In this document: in pieces, positions 20,916 to 31,227 of the stretch
How the letters are laid out: every line of letters starts with the position of its first letter
Numbering within the stretch: position 1 is the stretch's first letter
Translations under genes and position numbers: made by a program
The notes under the pieces: model-generated
Seen by the model: the letters and a program-made list of their open reading frames with translations, nothing else
What the model was told of the DNA's origin: nothing
The model's database searches: none
Source of the DNA: Diphasiastrum complanatum
Lineage: Eukaryota > Streptophyta > Lycopodiopsida > Lycopodiales > Lycopodiaceae
Direction: 5' to 3'
DNA length: 64,000 bases
Assembly (NCBI GenBank): GCA_029204225.1
Contig: CM055114.1
Coordinates: 19,459,273-19,523,272 of the forward strand

Positions 20916-23900
20916 ATGGCTTCCAATGGTGGGATCATGCTAGAGTCTAGTGAAAGGTTGAGTTCATCAAACTACTCTACTTGGAAAGTGAGGATGGAGT
21001 CCTTACTTGAGTTGAATGAACTCATGGACATAGTTGCAGAAATTGAAGAGAGACCTCTCACACTTCAAGAGCAACAAAGGTTTGATAAGAAGGCCAAAAG
21101 GGCTCTTCATATCATTAAAATGAATGTTACAAATGAACTTCTCAAGGAAGTTGGAAAGTGTCAAAGTGCAAGTGAGGCATGGAATGCCTTAAAGAAGCTC
21201 TTTGAATCAAAGTCCACATCTAGGGTATTGACCCTAAGGAGACAAATATTTTCTAGTAGGCAAAGAGAGGGTGAAAGTGCTCATGCATTTATCTTGAGAG
21301 TTAAGTCCCTAAGTGATGATTTAGCATGCATTGATGAGAACATAAAAGATGGTGAAATAGTCCAAGTTATGTTGAATGGTTTGCTAAATGAACATGCTAA
21401 CCTTGTGCAAAGTTTTGCCATTCAAAGAGTCTTGCCAAGTGTGGTTGACTTGCAAGAAATCTTATTGGCTGAAGAACATAGGTTGCAATCAAAGCTTGAT
21501 GGTGCATCCTTGCAAGGTGGAGGTGAAGAGGCTTTCTTCACAAAAGGCAAATTCAAGGGCAAAGGGAAATGGTCCAAAGGTGGTAACTTTGATCATGATG
21601 ATCACTCTTCCTCTTCCTCTTCTACTAAGAACAATAAGTCAAAGTTCAAGTGCTTTTATTGTGGGATAAAAGGACATTTTGCAAATGAATGCCATAAGAA
21701 ACAAAATGCTAGATCTAGGTTGAGATCTAATGTACTTCTTGGAGATGATAATTGTTGTGCTAACTTGGCAAGCTTTGGTGAATCTATGGTCAATTTTTTG
21801 GATCCATTGGATCTTGAAGATGCACTAGTGTTACCTACTAGTCATATGGAGTCATGTGGAGCTAAATTAGCATCATGTTTGTACTCTTCTACTCATGGAC
21901 TTCCAAGGCTTGGTGGTTCTTCAATGGTGCTAGATGGCAAGTGCAAAAATGGAAAAGGTAAGGAAGGAGCTAACTTCATCAATGGAGTTGATGAAGATTC
22001 TTCTTTGGAAGTGATTGTTGCTAATGACTTGTTTGTTCATATGGAAAAAGATGGAGATGCTAAGTGTCATTCTTTGCAAGAAGATGGTTGTTCTTCTAAT
22101 TCTTTTCATATTGATGTATGTAATCATGTGGGAAAAGATGATGGTGCTTTGAGCATGCTTGAAGGAAATGGTTCTTTTACATCTTTTTGTGATAAAGTCA
22201 TTTGTGCAACAAGTGGTGTCACATTTCTTCATAAAAAGAGTAGATCAAAGGTTTCTATCATGAGACTTGGTGAGGGAGATCACAAGTCAAAAGGAAGAGA
22301 AGTATGTGAAGTGTTCAAAGTAGGATGTACTTTGAATGATGTTTTTATGAACGATAGTGAGGAAGAATCATTATCATATGACTCATTACCTAAATCATTG
22401 AGTAGAAGTTCATGTTTGAAAAGAGAGAGTACTTCAATCACTCTTATGTTGAAGGTACTAAGGATTCTTTTCTTGGCTTCTAATATTCAAGAGTCTTCTA
22501 CTTCTTATGGTGCAACTATCAAGAGGGAGGTTTCTAACTTTTGTGGTGCTAGCATTAAGAGGGAGTCTTGTGAAGGAAAGGGCAATGGAAGAGTGGTTCT
22601 TGGGAAGATCCAAAGCATGGATCTAACATCTCTTCATCAACTCAAAGCATTCTATGATTGTGGTGGATTGTTCATTCATGGTCAAGATGGCAAAAGGTTG
22701 GTTGAAGAAGACTACATGGAGCAACTCAAGTGGCAACTTCTTCAAGGCAAGGGAGATATCATTGGTGAGCTTATTGAGGTTTGTTATGAACTCAAGAGGG
22801 CTGTTTTGATTAGGTTTGATACTCATCTTCACCTACTCTACTTCATGTTAAATGGAAATGTTGGAATCTATCTTTTGGTTTATGATGGTGGCATTGTTTT
22901 CACTAACTATAGTGAAGGGTCAAATTTGAGCATTGATGAGATCTTGTGGGATCTTAATCATGTGTTTGAGAGGGAGTATCTTCAGAGTTTCAGATCTGAA
23001 GATGTTCACATATGCAAGATCTTTGATGTCTTATTGGAAGATCAAGAGGTTGATCTTGGATTGCTTCATCAACACCAAGAGATAAGTGGCAATTCGAAGC
23101 TAGTGAAAAGCATCAAAGAAGAGACAAATGGTCAAGGCATTTTGGATCTGTTTTTACAGGTTCTTGAAGGTTCAAGTAAGGTCTTTGGAGCTGCAAGGAA
23201 GTGTCTTCTTACTCTACCTCACTTGCCTAATCTCATGTATGAACATTGTTATGTCAATGTGTTGAAATTGTCAAATTTCAATAAAACTAGTTCCATAGTT
23301 TTGCATCCTTTGGATCTTGGAGATGGAATAGTTATCATTGCTGGTTTGTATGATCAAGTACATGAATTCATTCAGATCTTGAAAGGTATTGAAGTGGTCA
23401 ATATGTTTTCTTTTGAACAAAGTTCAAGATCTAGTATTCTAGTGTTGGCAAATTGGCAACTTGTTGACATTGTAGGATCAAGCGTTGTGTGCAAATCTTG
23501 TGGAGGTACTTCAAGTATTTCAAGTTCAGGTTTTGGTCATTCAAATGGAGTAGGGAACACATCTTTTTGGCATTCATTCACTCAAAGGCTTTCATGTATT
23601 GAAGATCTACAAAGGCAAGGTGGTGATGGAAGTTCATTCATGGAGATACATGTTGCATTCACTATATGTATAGTGAAATGTGGAGGAGGCATGCAAACAC
23701 TTGTTGATCACTTTCATTTACAACTTGTTTGCTGCTATTTTACAGAGAAACCAGAGATGGATACATGGAGGAATTCATTAATTGAGATTCTATGTTCTTT
23801 TACATGTACCATTTTTATGATTCTATGTAAAATTGATGTAAGAAATAGTGAAGCATCCTATATGGACACTATTATCTATATCAATTATGTTGTGTACTAT

Positions 23901-23996
23901 TTTGTACATATTAGGATCCTTGAGAAGAGATCTATTCTGATGATGGAGATCATTCTTAAGTTGGAACAAAGTAGTGTTGTAAAACTAGCAAGTTAA
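20916..23996 (+). CDS. Gag-like protein fused to a ~760-residue unknown tail
   Basis: 1026 codons, uninterrupted. Residues about 1-200 are a Copia Gag (UBN2-type) domain: an N-terminal SSNYSTWKVRMESLL motif, then AWNALKKLFESKS, LTLRRQIFSSRQREGESAHA and VQVMLNGLL. A Lys/Gly-rich linker and a CCHC zinc knuckle follow at residues 246-259 (C-x2-C-x4-H-x4-C). After the knuckle, where protease would begin, there is no DSG/DTG active site, integrase or RT. Instead there is a Ser/Gly/Asp-rich stretch, then a more ordered part (about 560-975) that I do not recognise. Two blocks (about 736-790 and 917-973) recur in the decayed element at 16345-16962. The second ends in a hydrophobic run (LIEILCSFTCTIFMILCKI, about 955-973) that could be a membrane anchor. 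The intact length and young LTRs suggest the tail is expressed and functional; its role is unknown. Confidence 0.9.
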   Translation: MASNGGIMLESSERLSSSNYSTWKVRMESLLELNELMDIVAEIEERPLTLQEQQRFDKKAKRALHIIKMNVTNELLKEVGKCQSASEAWNALKKLFESKSTSRVLTLRRQIFSSRQREGESAHAFILRVKSLSDDLACIDENIKDGEIVQVMLNGLLNEHANLVQSFAIQRVLPSVVDLQEILLAEEHRLQSKLDGASLQGGGEEAFFTKGKFKGKGKWSKGGNFDHDDHSSSSSSTKNNKSKFKCFYCGIKGHFANECHKKQNARSRLRSNVLLGDDNCCANLASFGESMVNFLDPLDLEDALVLPTSHMESCGAKLASCLYSSTHGLPRLGGSSMVLDGKCKNGKGKEGANFINGVDEDSSLEVIVANDLFVHMEKDGDAKCHSLQEDGCSSNSFHIDVCNHVGKDDGALSMLEGNGSFTSFCDKVICATSGVTFLHKKSRSKVSIMRLGEGDHKSKGREVCEVFKVGCTLNDVFMNDSEEESLSYDSLPKSLSRSSCLKRESTSITLMLKVLRILFLASNIQESSTSYGATIKREVSNFCGASIKRESCEGKGNGRVVLGKIQSMDLTSLHQLKAFYDCGGLFIHGQDGKRLVEEDYMEQLKWQLLQGKGDIIGELIEVCYELKRAVLIRFDTHLHLLYFMLNGNVGIYLLVYDGGIVFTNYSEGSNLSIDEILWDLNHVFEREYLQSFRSEDVHICKIFDVLLEDQEVDLGLLHQHQEISGNSKLVKSIKEETNGQGILDLFLQVLEGSSKVFGAARKCLLTLPHLPNLMYEHCYVNVLKLSNFNKTSSIVLHPLDLGDGIVIIAGLYDQVHEFIQILKGIEVVNMFSFEQSSRSSILVLANWQLVDIVGSSVVCKSCGGTSSISSSGFGHSNGVGNTSFWHSFTQRLSCIEDLQRQGGDGSSFMEIHVAFTICIVKCGGGMQTLVDHFHLQLVCCYFTEKPEMDTWRNSLIEILCSFTCTIFMILCKIDVRNSEASYMDTIIYINYVVYYFVHIRILEKRSILMMEIILKLEQSSVVKLAS

Positions 23997-23997
23997 G

Positions 23998-24010
23998 TTG
24001 AAGAGGGAGT
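23998..24010 (+). promoter_or_regulatory. Polypurine tract
   Basis: GTTGAAGAGGGAG lies immediately before the 3' LTR (TGTGAAAATT). This purine run is the expected primer for plus-strand DNA synthesis. It overlaps the end of the ORF only by a few bases of spacing: the stop codon is at 23994-23996. Confidence 0.85.
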
Positions 24011-24656
24011 GTGAAAATTGTCAACATTTCCTTGTCTAGTTTTAGGCCAAAATTGCTAAAAATGGCACATAGTTTAGGATCTGACTTTTCACACGTGTGA
24101 AAAAGGTCTAGATATTTTTAGTAAGTGTATTTTTTCAGTATGAAGAAGTGTCAAACTTCAAGACCTTCAAAATGAGTCCATTTTCATGTATTTTGGACAT
24201 ATATGCCAATTTTACCTATATAGGGCATATTTTAGGTAAGGAGGGTCTAGAGAGAGGAGAGAGAGTCATCTCTCTCAGCTATATATAGCAGGTAGGCCGT
24301 GGAGAAACAGGTTGGAGCAGATCCATTGTATTCATTTGCTTAATGAGAGATTTTTCTATTGGGTTCTCCTTCCATTGTTGGCATTGTGTAGTGATTGAGT
24401 TCAAGCTTTGTGTGTATGATCTTAGGTGCTTTCCAAAAGTGATAGGCTGATGTATTATGGACTGTATAATGCTATTTTGGGCCGCACTTTATGTTTATGG
24501 AAGTTTCCATTTGTGATAAATGCTTTTTGATCAAGTTCTTTGCATTCTAGGTAGCATAGAATGTGTTGCCAATTCCTAGCTTATGTAGTTTGGAGTGCAA
24601 GCATTCAAGCCAATGATCTTGGAGTTTAGATCCACTTAGGATCTGTATTTTTCACA
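24011..24656 (+). repeat. 3' LTR
   Basis: 646 bp, about 99% identical to the 5' LTR by eye. It is followed directly by the CTGAC target duplication. Confidence 0.93.
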
Positions 24657-24661
24657 CTGAC

Positions 24662-25817
24662 ATCTTGCGTCTTTCTCAATGTGCTAACCTTTGCGATTTT
24701 GTGTGGTGGGATGGTGGCAGGTACAAGCTAAATGTCTTGAAATATGTTTTATTGTATTGTGCTTCCCAAGTGTTGTATGGACTTTCAATTTTATTTTTAC
24801 CTTGTTAGTTTATGAATAAAGGTTTCAAGGGTTTGGTCTTGACTTGTCAAGAAAAACTATGTAAAATTTTGTAATCTCTCTTGGGGCATCCTTTGGGATG
24901 TAAATTTGACTATCCTTTGGCTGGGATAGTACCAAACCTTTATGTTACTCTGATTCATAGGCTAACTAAGGTCTTTTTTTATTGTTTGATCCTCATGTTG
25001 GTTTCAAGATGCAATTACTTTGGGCTATGGAGATTCCCTTTCTCTGCCAAACCTTGTTATTCAGACTTTGATTTGTTGTACGAGGAAGGTCGTGAATATG
25101 CATGATTTCATTATCAATAAGGATTGAGCTACTTGTGTTGTTGCTAGATTTGATGATACAGTTCTTTGCCTTATTGCTTTACTTGAGACTTTGGATTGGG
25201 TTAAAATCTATGGATATTTTTAAGAAAAGGGATCTTCTGGGTGTCATTGAAGGGTTATATAGTAATTTGGCTCACTTTGTTGATAAATTTGAAAATGAAA
25301 AAAGATTCGTCAATTTGCACATTAGAAAGAAAAAAAAAATTGCCTTGAAAAAATGGGATTGCTCTCACCGAACCTACTCCTCTTCAATTATTCGTATTCC
25401 CGTGTCATCTATCTTGAGCTTTTTTATATATATTAGAACTTGTTTGACAAAGTATGTCGAGACATTCACTACCAATCAAAACATCACGCATGTACACCCT
25501 TAACAGTATTAGGGCAACTCCATGCCATACTAACTCGTATGTAAGACAAGGTTGTCAACATTCTTGCACAAGTCTATGTGCTTCAAGAGCGCTCAACCCA
25601 AAAAAAAAAACAGACATACGAGACTTATGAGTTGTGTTAGTGCAGCAAGGTGAAGTTCGTAAAACATTGCAACTTGTATGTCGAAATGGCATCATTTAAG
25701 AAGAAACCCTTCATTCCAAGTCATGATAGAAAAATTATGGCATAAAATGAGTAAGTTTATAAAGAACCTTAACATGCTAAGCAACTGTATCAGGTTTTAG
25801 AGCACTCCTGGCTTTAG
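24662..25817. other. Intergenic, no feature recognised
   Basis: AT-rich flank of the young retroelement. Short open frames at 24881-25105 and 25102-25503 have no recognisable domain and no supporting context. Confidence 0.5.
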
Positions 25818-27571
25818 TTATTTTATGGCCCGCATGTAAATGCAAATACAAGAAGGATAAATCCAAGGAAATGTCATCGGGCCACAAATGTGTGAATGCA
25901 CAACATCTAACAATCCCCTAGAAGTATGCTGATGGCTTGATCTAAATGGTTTCCTAGTTTGTTTACCAACTAAACAGTCTTGACAAACAAGTATCTCGAC
26001 TTTATTACTAAGATAGTCTAGATCAAGAACAATAGAATGTTTAGACATTTGTTGTACTGCATGTACAACAACATTATTCAAGTGACCAAGTCTATAATGC
26101 CAAAGTAAACTTTTATTTGCTTGAATAGAAGTACTGAGTGCCTGACTAGAGGCAGAAAAGCAATGACTTAATCTATACAAGTATTCATGCCTCTTTCCGA
26201 GTGCTAGGATCTTGCCTGTCCTATCAACTACTTTGCACTGATCACATTCGAATTATACTTTATGTTCTAGATCTGTGATTCTGCTTACAGAGAGCAGATT
26301 CGTAGATAAATTGGGTACATAAAGGACTTCAGAAAACAGCTTAGATTGATCATTTGCAAAGCTCAATCTCACAGTACCTTCACCTTTAATAGCTTGTGTG
26401 CTATTATTGCCAGGGTGAACATATTTGTTGGTACTGTAGGGTGTATAGGACTCGAAACAGCCGATGAGGCTGGTCATATGTTGAGTGGCACTGGAATCCA
26501 GGAACCAAGAACTATCGTTGGATGCTCCTTGATGGCTGGTCATGAAGGCATCATGATCCGCTTCTTGAATGGGCTATGGAGCTTCTATAGCTACATTGGC
26601 CACTTGATTTGACTGTCCCTTGTTATTGTTCTTTGCTTGTAGTATCCAGCAGTCTTGAATCTCATGGTTATTTCTCTTGCAGTATTCGTAGAACAGCTTC
26701 TTATTTGTCTGCAATTCGACTGTTCTTTGTGTTGTGCTGGTTTTTGGTCTTGCTTTGATTGCTTTGGGCCTTTCTTCTTCTTCTGCTTAGTCGTGCTCTT
26801 GTTGGTGTACAAAGCGTGAGAATCAGCTGAGGAATTGGAGGCTTCGTTCCTCCGCATGTCTTCCTACAACAACATTGTAATGACTCTTGAAAGAGTCAGC
26901 TCTAGATGTGTCGTGATGATCATCACCCAACTGTCATATGAGCTTGGCAAGCTTGTAAGCAGTTGCATCACTGTGTCTTGATCGTCTATGAAAGATCCAA
27001 CAGCGTCCATTTGCTTCAGCAGGTTCTTGAACTGGTTGATGTGATTTTGAAGGGAATCACCATTTGCCATCTTGAGGGAGTAAAATTTCTTCCTGAGATA
27101 GAGCTTGGAAGCTATATCTCGCACTTCATATAATGTGCTCAAGATGTCCCAGACTTCTTTGGACGTATGAGCTTCAGACACACGGCTGATCTGAGTATCC
27201 AAAGTGTTGAGGATGATCGGCGCAAATGCTTTGCCATCCTTCAACTTCCATCTGGAGATTGCTACGTCGTTAGCTTTAGGTTTTCCTTCTGCACCTGTAA
27301 TAACGTCATACAACTCCTTAGTCATTAGCATGGTTCTCATCTTAAATTTTCACATATGGTAATTGGCTCCATCAAGCTTGTCCATGATAGGATTGGCTTT
27401 CCCTTGGGAATCCATGTGGAATGTTAGTCTAGGTAATAGGAATAACAATCAGTGACTTAAGTATGAAAATCTGGTGCTAAACTACAGAACAAGAAGACAA
27501 TTACTCTATCGGCTAGTAGAGTCTTATTTCTGTGGAAGCTTATTAGGCTACAAAAATTAGCTCTGATACCA
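25818..27571 (-). mobile_element. Copia element 1: Gag, protease and pre-integrase, truncated
   Basis: From right to left: primer site (TGGTATCAGAGC, complement of 27560-27571) next to an LTR end; the Gag start MDSQGKANPIMDKLDGANYH at 27415; the Gag body 27340-26864; protease with the WFLDSSATQHMT motif (DSS in place of the usual DSG/DTG) at 26543-26253; and pre-integrase (LLWHYRLGHLN; CQDCLVGKQTRKPF) at 26180-25818. The copy is cut off at the integrase start, HSHICGPM. Defects: a TGA replaces the conserved Trp codon after YHM in Gag, the zinc knuckle has lost its first Cys (YEYC...H...C near 26690-26640), and there are frame changes between Gag and protease. Confidence 0.88.
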
Positions 27572-28580
27572 TGTTGGAAAGAGGGGTGTGAAGAAAGATA
27601 ACTTGAAAAAGAAACGAACATGAAAAGAAGCGAACTCGAAACTCGAAAAAGAAACGAACTCGAAAGAAAATTGTTCGTGCGCAATGAAATAAGCTATCTC
27701 ACTCTTTTCTCAAGCATGACTATGCCTATCAGTCTTGAACAGAACATTAGTGATAGAAATCACGTTCGATCTGATTACGTAGCCAAACATATAAGTCGCG
27801 AAAAGCAAAACTAAATATTGGTCGCGAACAGCTAGACTAATAATAATTCCCGAAGAGCAGACAACCAGATTAAGTAACTAGAGAGCCATACAAAACGTAG
27901 AAAAGTATTGCAATATTGACACAAATCTGAACGCAAAACAAACAATGTTGTAATCAGATTAAGTATAATGAAATATACAGGTCAATAATGTAGGTGAGCA
28001 CAAAACAATAGCGGATGTAACCGCGTGCTTCACAAAGCTAATCACAATCTATAAGAGGTGATGAACCTATTACTGACAATCCATTTGGAAGAAAAGAATC
28101 AATGTGCAAAAGCATCTACAATGTCTGTCTCTGATTACAAGTGATGTTCCATTCTCTATTCTGTTCTATCCTTATGTAATTTTGATGCCATCCTGTGAAT
28201 ACGCAGATGGTATTTAATATATACATAATTTTTATAGGTGTGCAGATGAAGAAGGTACAAAAGTGGTTGTGCTGTTGGTGGGAGATCGTGGGTGGCTGCT
28301 GTCATTGTCAAATATGATTGCACAGTGCATGGGATGAGCGTGAGGAGGCCGCGACGTCGGCCTTCGCTAAAATTAACGTTGATGAAAATGCGAAAAACGT
28401 GACACTCTGATAAATGCCTTAAAAATTGATTTACAGAGTACCTTCGCTTTTTTATAAGGGCACCTTTGGCATTTGTAGGGCAGTTTGGCCTTTTTTGCCT
28501 GTGGAAATTTACTTGTATTTATTCAGACTATGCAACAACATGAGTAAAAATTCAGCAGCATGAATGGAGGCAGATTAACA
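27572..28580 (-). repeat. LTR of Copia element 1
   Basis: It starts (plus strand) TGTTGGAAAGAGG right beside the primer site. It shares ordered blocks with the LTR at 35009-36049 ('ctatgcctatcagt', 'agtgatagaaatcac', 'ttcgatct', 'gtagccaaaca'), so the two belong to one family. The right end is set at CAGATTAACA (about 28580) by analogy and is uncertain by tens of bases. A Copia RT fragment lies just to the right, so this LTR may have served as the 3' LTR of that copy. Confidence 0.7.
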
Positions 28581-28746
28581 TAGAATTTAGGAGAGTAGAG
28601 GAGATAAATCCAACAACGCATCTGCTTCTTCTCTTGGATTGTTCGGGGACATTGGTCCTTTGACGATTTGAGATCTGGTTCCATTGGTGAGAGAGCTAAG
28701 TTGCATTAACCAAATTATATCTGATTAAAATATTGCAGATGTACCT

Positions 28747-30010
28747 CTACTGAGTAATGTAAATCAACTTTCGATTTCTGTCTATGTGAATTTGAATACC
28801 AAGCCAAAAATGAGCTTCGCCCAGATCGGTCATGTCGAATTCGAAAGATAGCATAGTCTTCGCTTCTTTTATCAGATCGATATTGTTGTCGAAAAGCAAT
28901 GTGTTGTCCACGTATAAAGTGATGATGATAAAAGACTGATGCACTGTCTTGAAGTAAACATTCGAATCTAAAGAGCTTGGTGTGTAGCCGTGATCAATAA
29001 GAAAAGTATTGATCCTTTGTAACCATGCTCAAGCAGATTGCTTCAAGCCATAAAGTGCTTTATGGAGTTTACATACAAGATTGTGTTTACCTTCGATAAT
29101 ATAACCTTCGGGGTGCACCATGTAAATGTCTTCTTTGATAACTCAATTAAGTTATTTGTCTATACATCCATTTGATGTATTTCCAAATTTGTTGCAGCAG
29201 CAAATGATAATAAAAGTCGAATAGAAGAATGCTTAACTACTGGACTGAAGGTCTCAGTGTAATCGATGTTGTATACATGAGAAAAACCTCTAGCGACAAG
29301 TCGGGCTTTTTTTATGTCAATGCTTCCGTCTGCTTTGTACTTGACTTTGAAAATCCATTTGCAATCAACTATGTTTCTGCTAGCAGGTAGTTCGACAATC
29401 GTCCAGGTTTGGTTCTTGATAAGAGATGAATACTCTTTATCCATAGCTTCTTTCTAGAGATCGAAATCGAGCTGACTGAGTGCCTCTTTGACAGTCATCG
29501 GCTTCTGAACAAGGTAGGTTGCAGACTCGTTGATATATCTGATAGTTGGTCTGGTAGTTCTTGATGATCTTTTGGGGAATAGAGGAAGTTGATTATTTTC
29601 ATCATATTGTAGTTGCTGAATTGCAACATCATCATCTTCGGATTCGCCCTTTGATACGTTGTTCGTCAAAAGTAGATGAGCTTGGACCTTTAATGGGAAT
29701 AGTCGACTGAGGAACCTCGAAGTTCAATGTGTCGGATGAATCAGACATGTCGGCTACATGGACTTTGTCTTTTCCCTTGAGGTCAATAAACTGATCTTCA
29801 ATGAAGATGACATCCCGGCTAGCAAATATCTTCGACTCGATGAGATAGAACAACTTGTAAGCTTGATCTGAAGTAGTGTAGCGGATGAAAATACATTTGA
29901 TACTCTGGAAGTCGAGCTTATTCTAAGATCATGAGGAATCTGTGCATAAGCAGTACATCCAAAACTTTCATAAGTTTGATAAAAAAGGTTTGGTACCTGT
30001 CCAAACTTTG
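28747..30010 (-). mobile_element. Copia integrase-C-terminus and reverse transcriptase fragment
   Basis: From right to left: KTPFKVWTGTKPF (integrase end, about 30010), FYLIESKIFASRDVIFIED (about 29850), a hinge with RTTRPTIRYI, then RT: EYSSLIKNQTWTIVELP, CKWIFKVKYKADGSI, ARLVARGFSHVYNIDYTETF, HKALYGLKQS and YVDNTLLF. The catalytic YVDD box reads YVDN, so the second Asp is lost, and there are stops after KQSA and near 29160. RNase H does not follow at the left end; an RNase H piece lies on the right instead. Confidence 0.9.
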
Positions 30011-30029
30011 AATGGTGTTTTGTCTAAGA

Positions 30030-30195
30030 GACTGGATTTTTAGCCAATTGTATCTCGCTTTGGCTATCACAGAAAATAACAGTAGGGTGTGTTTGTCTCA
30101 TACAAATCTCACTCAACAAGCTACACAGCCAAACAACTTCTTGAGTAGCAGAACTTAGCGCTTTATACTCATTTTTTGTCAATGAAAGAGAAATG
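30030..30195 (-). mobile_element. Copia RNase H fragment joined out of order
   Basis: Read leftwards: DTISLSLTKNEYKALSSATQ, EVVWLCSLLSE, PTVIFCDSQSEIQLAKNP. This is the Copia RNase H core with the catalytic Glu (NEYKAL) and Asp (CDSQS). It is fused within a few bases to the integrase-end segment at 30010. The order RNase H, integrase end, RT is not the normal Copia order, so the copy was rearranged or two copies were joined. Confidence 0.8.
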
Positions 30196-30264
30196 GTGTC
30201 CTACTTGTTAGTAGACCACAAAAAATCTATCTGAGGATGGAACATATCCAACCCAATAAGTCAC

Positions 30265-31227
30265 AATGGGACACTCCTATTGTTTTGAAATCGAAGAAAG
30301 ATGAAGGTTTTTAGATGTGCGTGGATTACAAGGGATTCAATAAAGTGACTATTACTAATGAATATCCGTTACCCAGGATGGTTGACCTTGTAGATCATTT
30401 CGGTGGAGCTAAATACTTCACTAAGATAGATCTCAAGACAAAGTACCATCAGATAGGAATTAAACTGAAAGATGTTCAAAAGACTTGATTTCATACTAGA
30501 TTTGGCCATTATGCATTCTTAGTGTTGCCTTTTGGTTTAATGAATGCTCCAACAACATTTCAGCAAATGATGAACAATTTCTTTCGTCCATATTTTGGGA
30601 ATTTTGTGGTAGTATTCCTATATGACATTCTTGGCTACAGTAAGACATTTGAGGAAAACACAGAACGCTTGAGAACTATCTTGATGAAACTATGACATGA
30701 GTTACTCTACGCTACGGAATCTAATTATGAATTGTTTAAGCATGAGGTGGTGTATCTCGGTCATAAGATTACCGCTTATGAATTCAAGATTGACGAGGAT
30801 AAAATCAAGAAGTGGTTGATTGGCCGATTTTGCAAACTATGAGACAAGTTAAATCATTTTGGGATTTACGGTTTGCTTTCGAAGATTCAATTTTAGCAGC
30901 ATCGCTCACTAATCTGACAAAAGGGATTGTTAATAAAAAGAAAAAGAGAAATCAACCTAGTTCTTAAAGGTACTGCAATTGCAGCGGTTCTATAATATAA
31001 TGATAGGCCAATAGCGTTTGAAAGCAAAAAATTCACTAGTCCTCAATTGCATTATACTATGTAGGAAAAATAGTTGTTTGCAGTTATCCATGCACTTAAA
31101 AAATCTTGAGACACTACTTGTATAGTGTCTACGAATCACTAGCCTCTTAAGTATTTTTGCAATCAGCATGATCTTTGAGAAAGGTAGCTTGAATGGAGTT
31201 GCAGATGTTCTTAGTCAAATTAGTGAA
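30265..31227 (+). mobile_element. Gypsy reverse transcriptase/RNase H pseudogene
   Basis: Plus-strand frame reads CVDYKGFNKVTITNEYPLPR, YFTKIDLKTKYHQIGI, FLVLPFGLMNAPTTFQQMMN, then FLYDILGYSKTFEEN in place of the YLDDIL catalytic box, and VVYLGHKIT. RNase H remnants follow (RPIAFESKKFTSPQLHYTM, FAVIHALK, GVADVLSQIS) up to 31227, where the next LTR starts. Several in-frame stops and the damaged catalytic box show a dead copy. Confidence 0.88.

Larger units (their letters stand above)
19090..24661 (+). mobile_element. Complete, young LTR retrotransposon (Copia-like, non-autonomous) with 5-bp target duplication
   Basis: CTGAC occurs immediately before (19090-19094) and after (24657-24661) the element. 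LTRs at 19095-19742 and 24011-24656 both start TGTGAAAATTG and end GTATTTTTCACA (8-bp terminal inverted repeat). By eye they differ by about five substitutions and two 1-base indels, roughly 1%. A primer-binding site follows the 5' LTR and a polypurine stretch precedes the 3' LTR. The interior is 4.27 kb: a 1.17-kb leader and one 1026-codon ORF. It has no protease, integrase, RT or RNase H, so it must rely on another element for mobility. Structurally it resembles the described class of terminal-repeat elements encoding only Gag, but with a very long extra tail. Confidence 0.93.

Noticed and set aside
24881-25503. Two short open frames after the young retroelement
   Set aside because: No recognisable motif, AT-rich composition and no splice or promoter context.
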